Origin: DASZMJ01 sp035551935
GTDB taxonomy: Bacteria; Planctomycetota; Planctomycetia; Isosphaerales; Isosphaeraceae
Direction of reading: 5' to 3'
DNA: 5,901 bases
NCBI GenBank assembly: GCA_035551935.1
Contig: DASZMJ010000669.1
Location: 1 to 5,901 of the forward strand
Part shown: positions 5,042-5,901 of the stretch, in pieces
How the letters are laid out: every line of letters begins with the position of its first letter
Numbering within the stretch: the stretch's first letter is position 1
Notes under the pieces: generated by a model
What the model was told of the DNA's origin: nothing
The model's database searches: none
What the model saw: the letters and a program-made list of their open reading frames with translations, nothing else
Made by a program: the position numbers and the translations under genes

Positions 5042-5458
5042 ATGGCCGCCAAGACAACGCCCCGGCCGATGCCGGCGACCTACTTCCGCCTGGTGCGACG
5101 GTTCCCGCTCACCCACATCCGCGACGCCGAACACCTGGAGGCGGCGCAGGAGGTCATCGACCGGCTGCTGGAGCGGGAGCTCGACGAGGGGGCGCAGGAG
5201 TACCTCGACGCGCTGACCGACCTCGTCGAGACCTACGAGGACGAGCACGAGCCGATCCCCGACGCCTCGGAGGCGGACGTGCTCCGCGAGCTGTTGCGAG
5301 CGAACGGGCTCAGCCAGCCGAAGCTGTCGAAGGCGGTCGGGATCTCCCAGTCCACGATCTCCGCCGTGCTGAACGGGACGCGGTCGCTGACGAAGGAACA
5401 GGTGGTGAAGCTCTCCCGGTTCTTCCACATTGCACCGGCCGCCTTCCTCCCGTCCTGA
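5042..5458 (+). CDS. higA: HigA-family antitoxin, HTH transcription regulator
   Basis: A 138-residue antitoxin, the same length as E. coli K-12 HigA. In the family it binds and neutralises HigB and represses the operon. The N-terminal half (about 20-75) is helical and acidic, with HLEAAQEVIDRLLERELDEGAQEYLDALTDLVETYEDEH. An XRE/HTH_3 DNA-binding domain occupies about 77-132. Its helix-turn-helix is visible as LSQPKLSKAVGISQSTISAVLNGTRSL (90-116), and it ends FFHIAPAAFLPS, like the FGISPALFI end of E. coli HigA. The ATG lies 3 bp after the higB stop, with GGGGAGGGA just upstream inside the higB tail, so the two are translationally linked. The likely operator is the palindrome in the promoter near 4592-4601. 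The right 64-bp repeat begins about 95 bp after the stop. No catalytic peptidase motif is present, so it is not a COG2856-type regulator. Confidence 0.92.
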   Translation: MAAKTTPRPMPATYFRLVRRFPLTHIRDAEHLEAAQEVIDRLLERELDEGAQEYLDALTDLVETYEDEHEPIPDASEADVLRELLRANGLSQPKLSKAVGISQSTISAVLNGTRSLTKEQVVKLSRFFHIAPAAFLPS

Positions 5459-5534
5459 TCCCCCCCTCGGCCCGCCCGAGCCGGATGTCGACATCGCGGG
5501 CAGCCCCGTCGCTCGCCAACCCGAGCGGCGCAGC

Positions 5535-5616
5535 CGCAGGCCGCGTCCGAGTCTCACGACGACCTCTCGTCGCTCCGCGACCCGGACGCCCGCGGGCGTC
5601 CGGGCCACCCGCGATG
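5535..5616. repeat. Right copy of the direct repeat flanking higBA
   Basis: Positions 5553-5616 are identical to 4509-4572, in the same orientation and 1044 bp apart, with a diverged 18-bp border at 5535-5552. The same internal structure is present: the CGACGA/TCGTCG stem (5557-5572) and the 24-bp palindrome (5581-5604). Sequences diverge directly after the shared GCGATG end, so the right edge is sharp and the left edge gradual. Confidence 0.88.
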
Positions 5617-5626
5617 ATGCGGGGTG

Positions 5627-5698
5627 GCATGGGGGGCTCCGGCCGGCGTCGTGATGTGTCCTCGACAAGCCGTCAGGATGCCCGCGGACCCCCCGTGC
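5627..5698. repeat. Imperfect inverted repeat, 14-bp arms
   Basis: GCATGGGGGGCTCCG (5627-5641) is complementary to CGGACCCCCCGTGC (5685-5698) apart from one G-T wobble pair and one extra C. The 43-nt interior has no evident coding content. It begins 10 bp after the right 64-bp repeat and ends where the base composition drops. It could be a folded RNA or the inverted ends of a tiny element. Confidence 0.5.
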
Positions 5699-5867
5699 TT
5701 CAAGACGCTATAAGGTGTTCACGCCGAAGGCCTTGTGCACTATCTTTGTGGCATTCAGGAACTGTAATGGTTCAGCGTGAAATGGAGAAACCGGGGCTCG
5801 GAGATAAATGGTAGGGAACTGGTGTCCAGTATGGTGCGATTTACCGCGTTCGTACCAATCCCGAAGG

Positions 5868-5894
5868 GAAAGACAGGGCGGCATCGTGCCGCCC
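5868..5894 (-). terminator. Probable intrinsic terminator, best read on the minus strand
   Basis: GGGCGGCA (5876-5883) and TGCCGCCC (5887-5894) form a perfect 8-bp GC-rich stem with a TCG loop. On the minus strand the stem is followed by TGTCTTTC, an acceptable though interrupted T-tract. On the plus strand it is followed only by TCCTTCG. This suggests the end of a minus-strand transcript entering from beyond the right edge, convergent with higBA; weak two-way action is possible. Confidence 0.45.
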
Positions 5895-5901
5895 TCCTTC
5901 G

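Larger units (their letters stand above)
5459..5901. other. Non-coding right end: repeats, composition shift, terminator
   Basis: No gene is convincing in this 443 bp. Just after higA there is a weak 5-bp hairpin (CTCGG 5466-5470 with CCGAG 5476-5480), a 12-bp palindrome GATGTCGACATC (5484-5495) and a short stem GCGGC/GCCGC (5525-5537). Then come the right 64-bp repeat, a long-looped inverted repeat (5627-5698), and from about 5699 a stretch of roughly half GC that is unlike the rest of the window. It closes with a strong hairpin at 5876-5894. Short frames in the last 130 bases are open, but none shows family features or the local codon bias. Confidence 0.6.

Noticed and set aside
4509..5616. 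CRISPR array
   Set aside because: Only two copies of the repeat exist, separated by 980 bp of coding sequence, with no regular spacers.
4324..5814. A 496-codon plus-strand open frame
   Set aside because: It starts inside the 4316-4384 palindrome, reads through all the repeats and crosses higB and higA in another frame; its translation is low-complexity.
5750..5901. SRP RNA, RNase P RNA or tmRNA
   Set aside because: The signature loops and conserved ends of these RNAs are not present; GAAGGGAAAGACA only vaguely recalls the SRP GGAAGGAAGCA loop.

Overview
The window is very GC-rich (near 70% in the coding parts), with strong G/C third-position bias and GTG as well as ATG starts. The gene content and the many short palindromic intergenic repeats suggest a planctomycete, perhaps of the Isosphaeraceae kind. 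That assignment is an inference from style and has not been tested by a search.

Left third (1-2145): two minus-strand genes form a tight pair read right to left. hisF (cyclase subunit of imidazole-glycerol-phosphate synthase, histidine biosynthesis) is followed after 6 bp by pilT (type IV pilus retraction ATPase). Beyond the pilT stop there are three hairpins in a row (2-23, 30-46, 52-122); the largest is a 71-nt near-palindrome.

Middle (2146-4127): a divergent intergenic region of about 370 bp separates hisF from a plus-strand gene for a two-helix membrane protein that resembles DUF3239. Its stop codon lies in the first of three copies of a GACCCCTTTC(C)GCCT repeat. Next comes a minus-strand ankyrin-repeat protein. 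Two more copies of the same repeat lie on the far side of that gene's upstream region, so the repeat family brackets it.

Right third (4128-5901): this part is rich in repeats. It holds a perfect 29-bp inverted repeat (4316-4384), the two tandem repeat units, a GC-rich hairpin, and a higBA-type toxin-antitoxin operon (toxin first, antitoxin 3 bp later). The operon has a recognisable promoter with a palindrome between -35 and -10. A perfect 64-bp direct repeat (4509-4572 and 5553-5616, 1044 bp apart) flanks higBA, so the operon looks like a discrete cassette. The last 200 bp drop to roughly half GC, contain no convincing gene, and end in a hairpin that reads best as a minus-strand terminator.

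No rRNA, tRNA, CRISPR array or transposase gene was seen. The housekeeping pair at the left and the repeat-bounded accessory genes at the right do not form one pathway. The most interesting material is the repeat architecture around the ankyrin and higBA modules.
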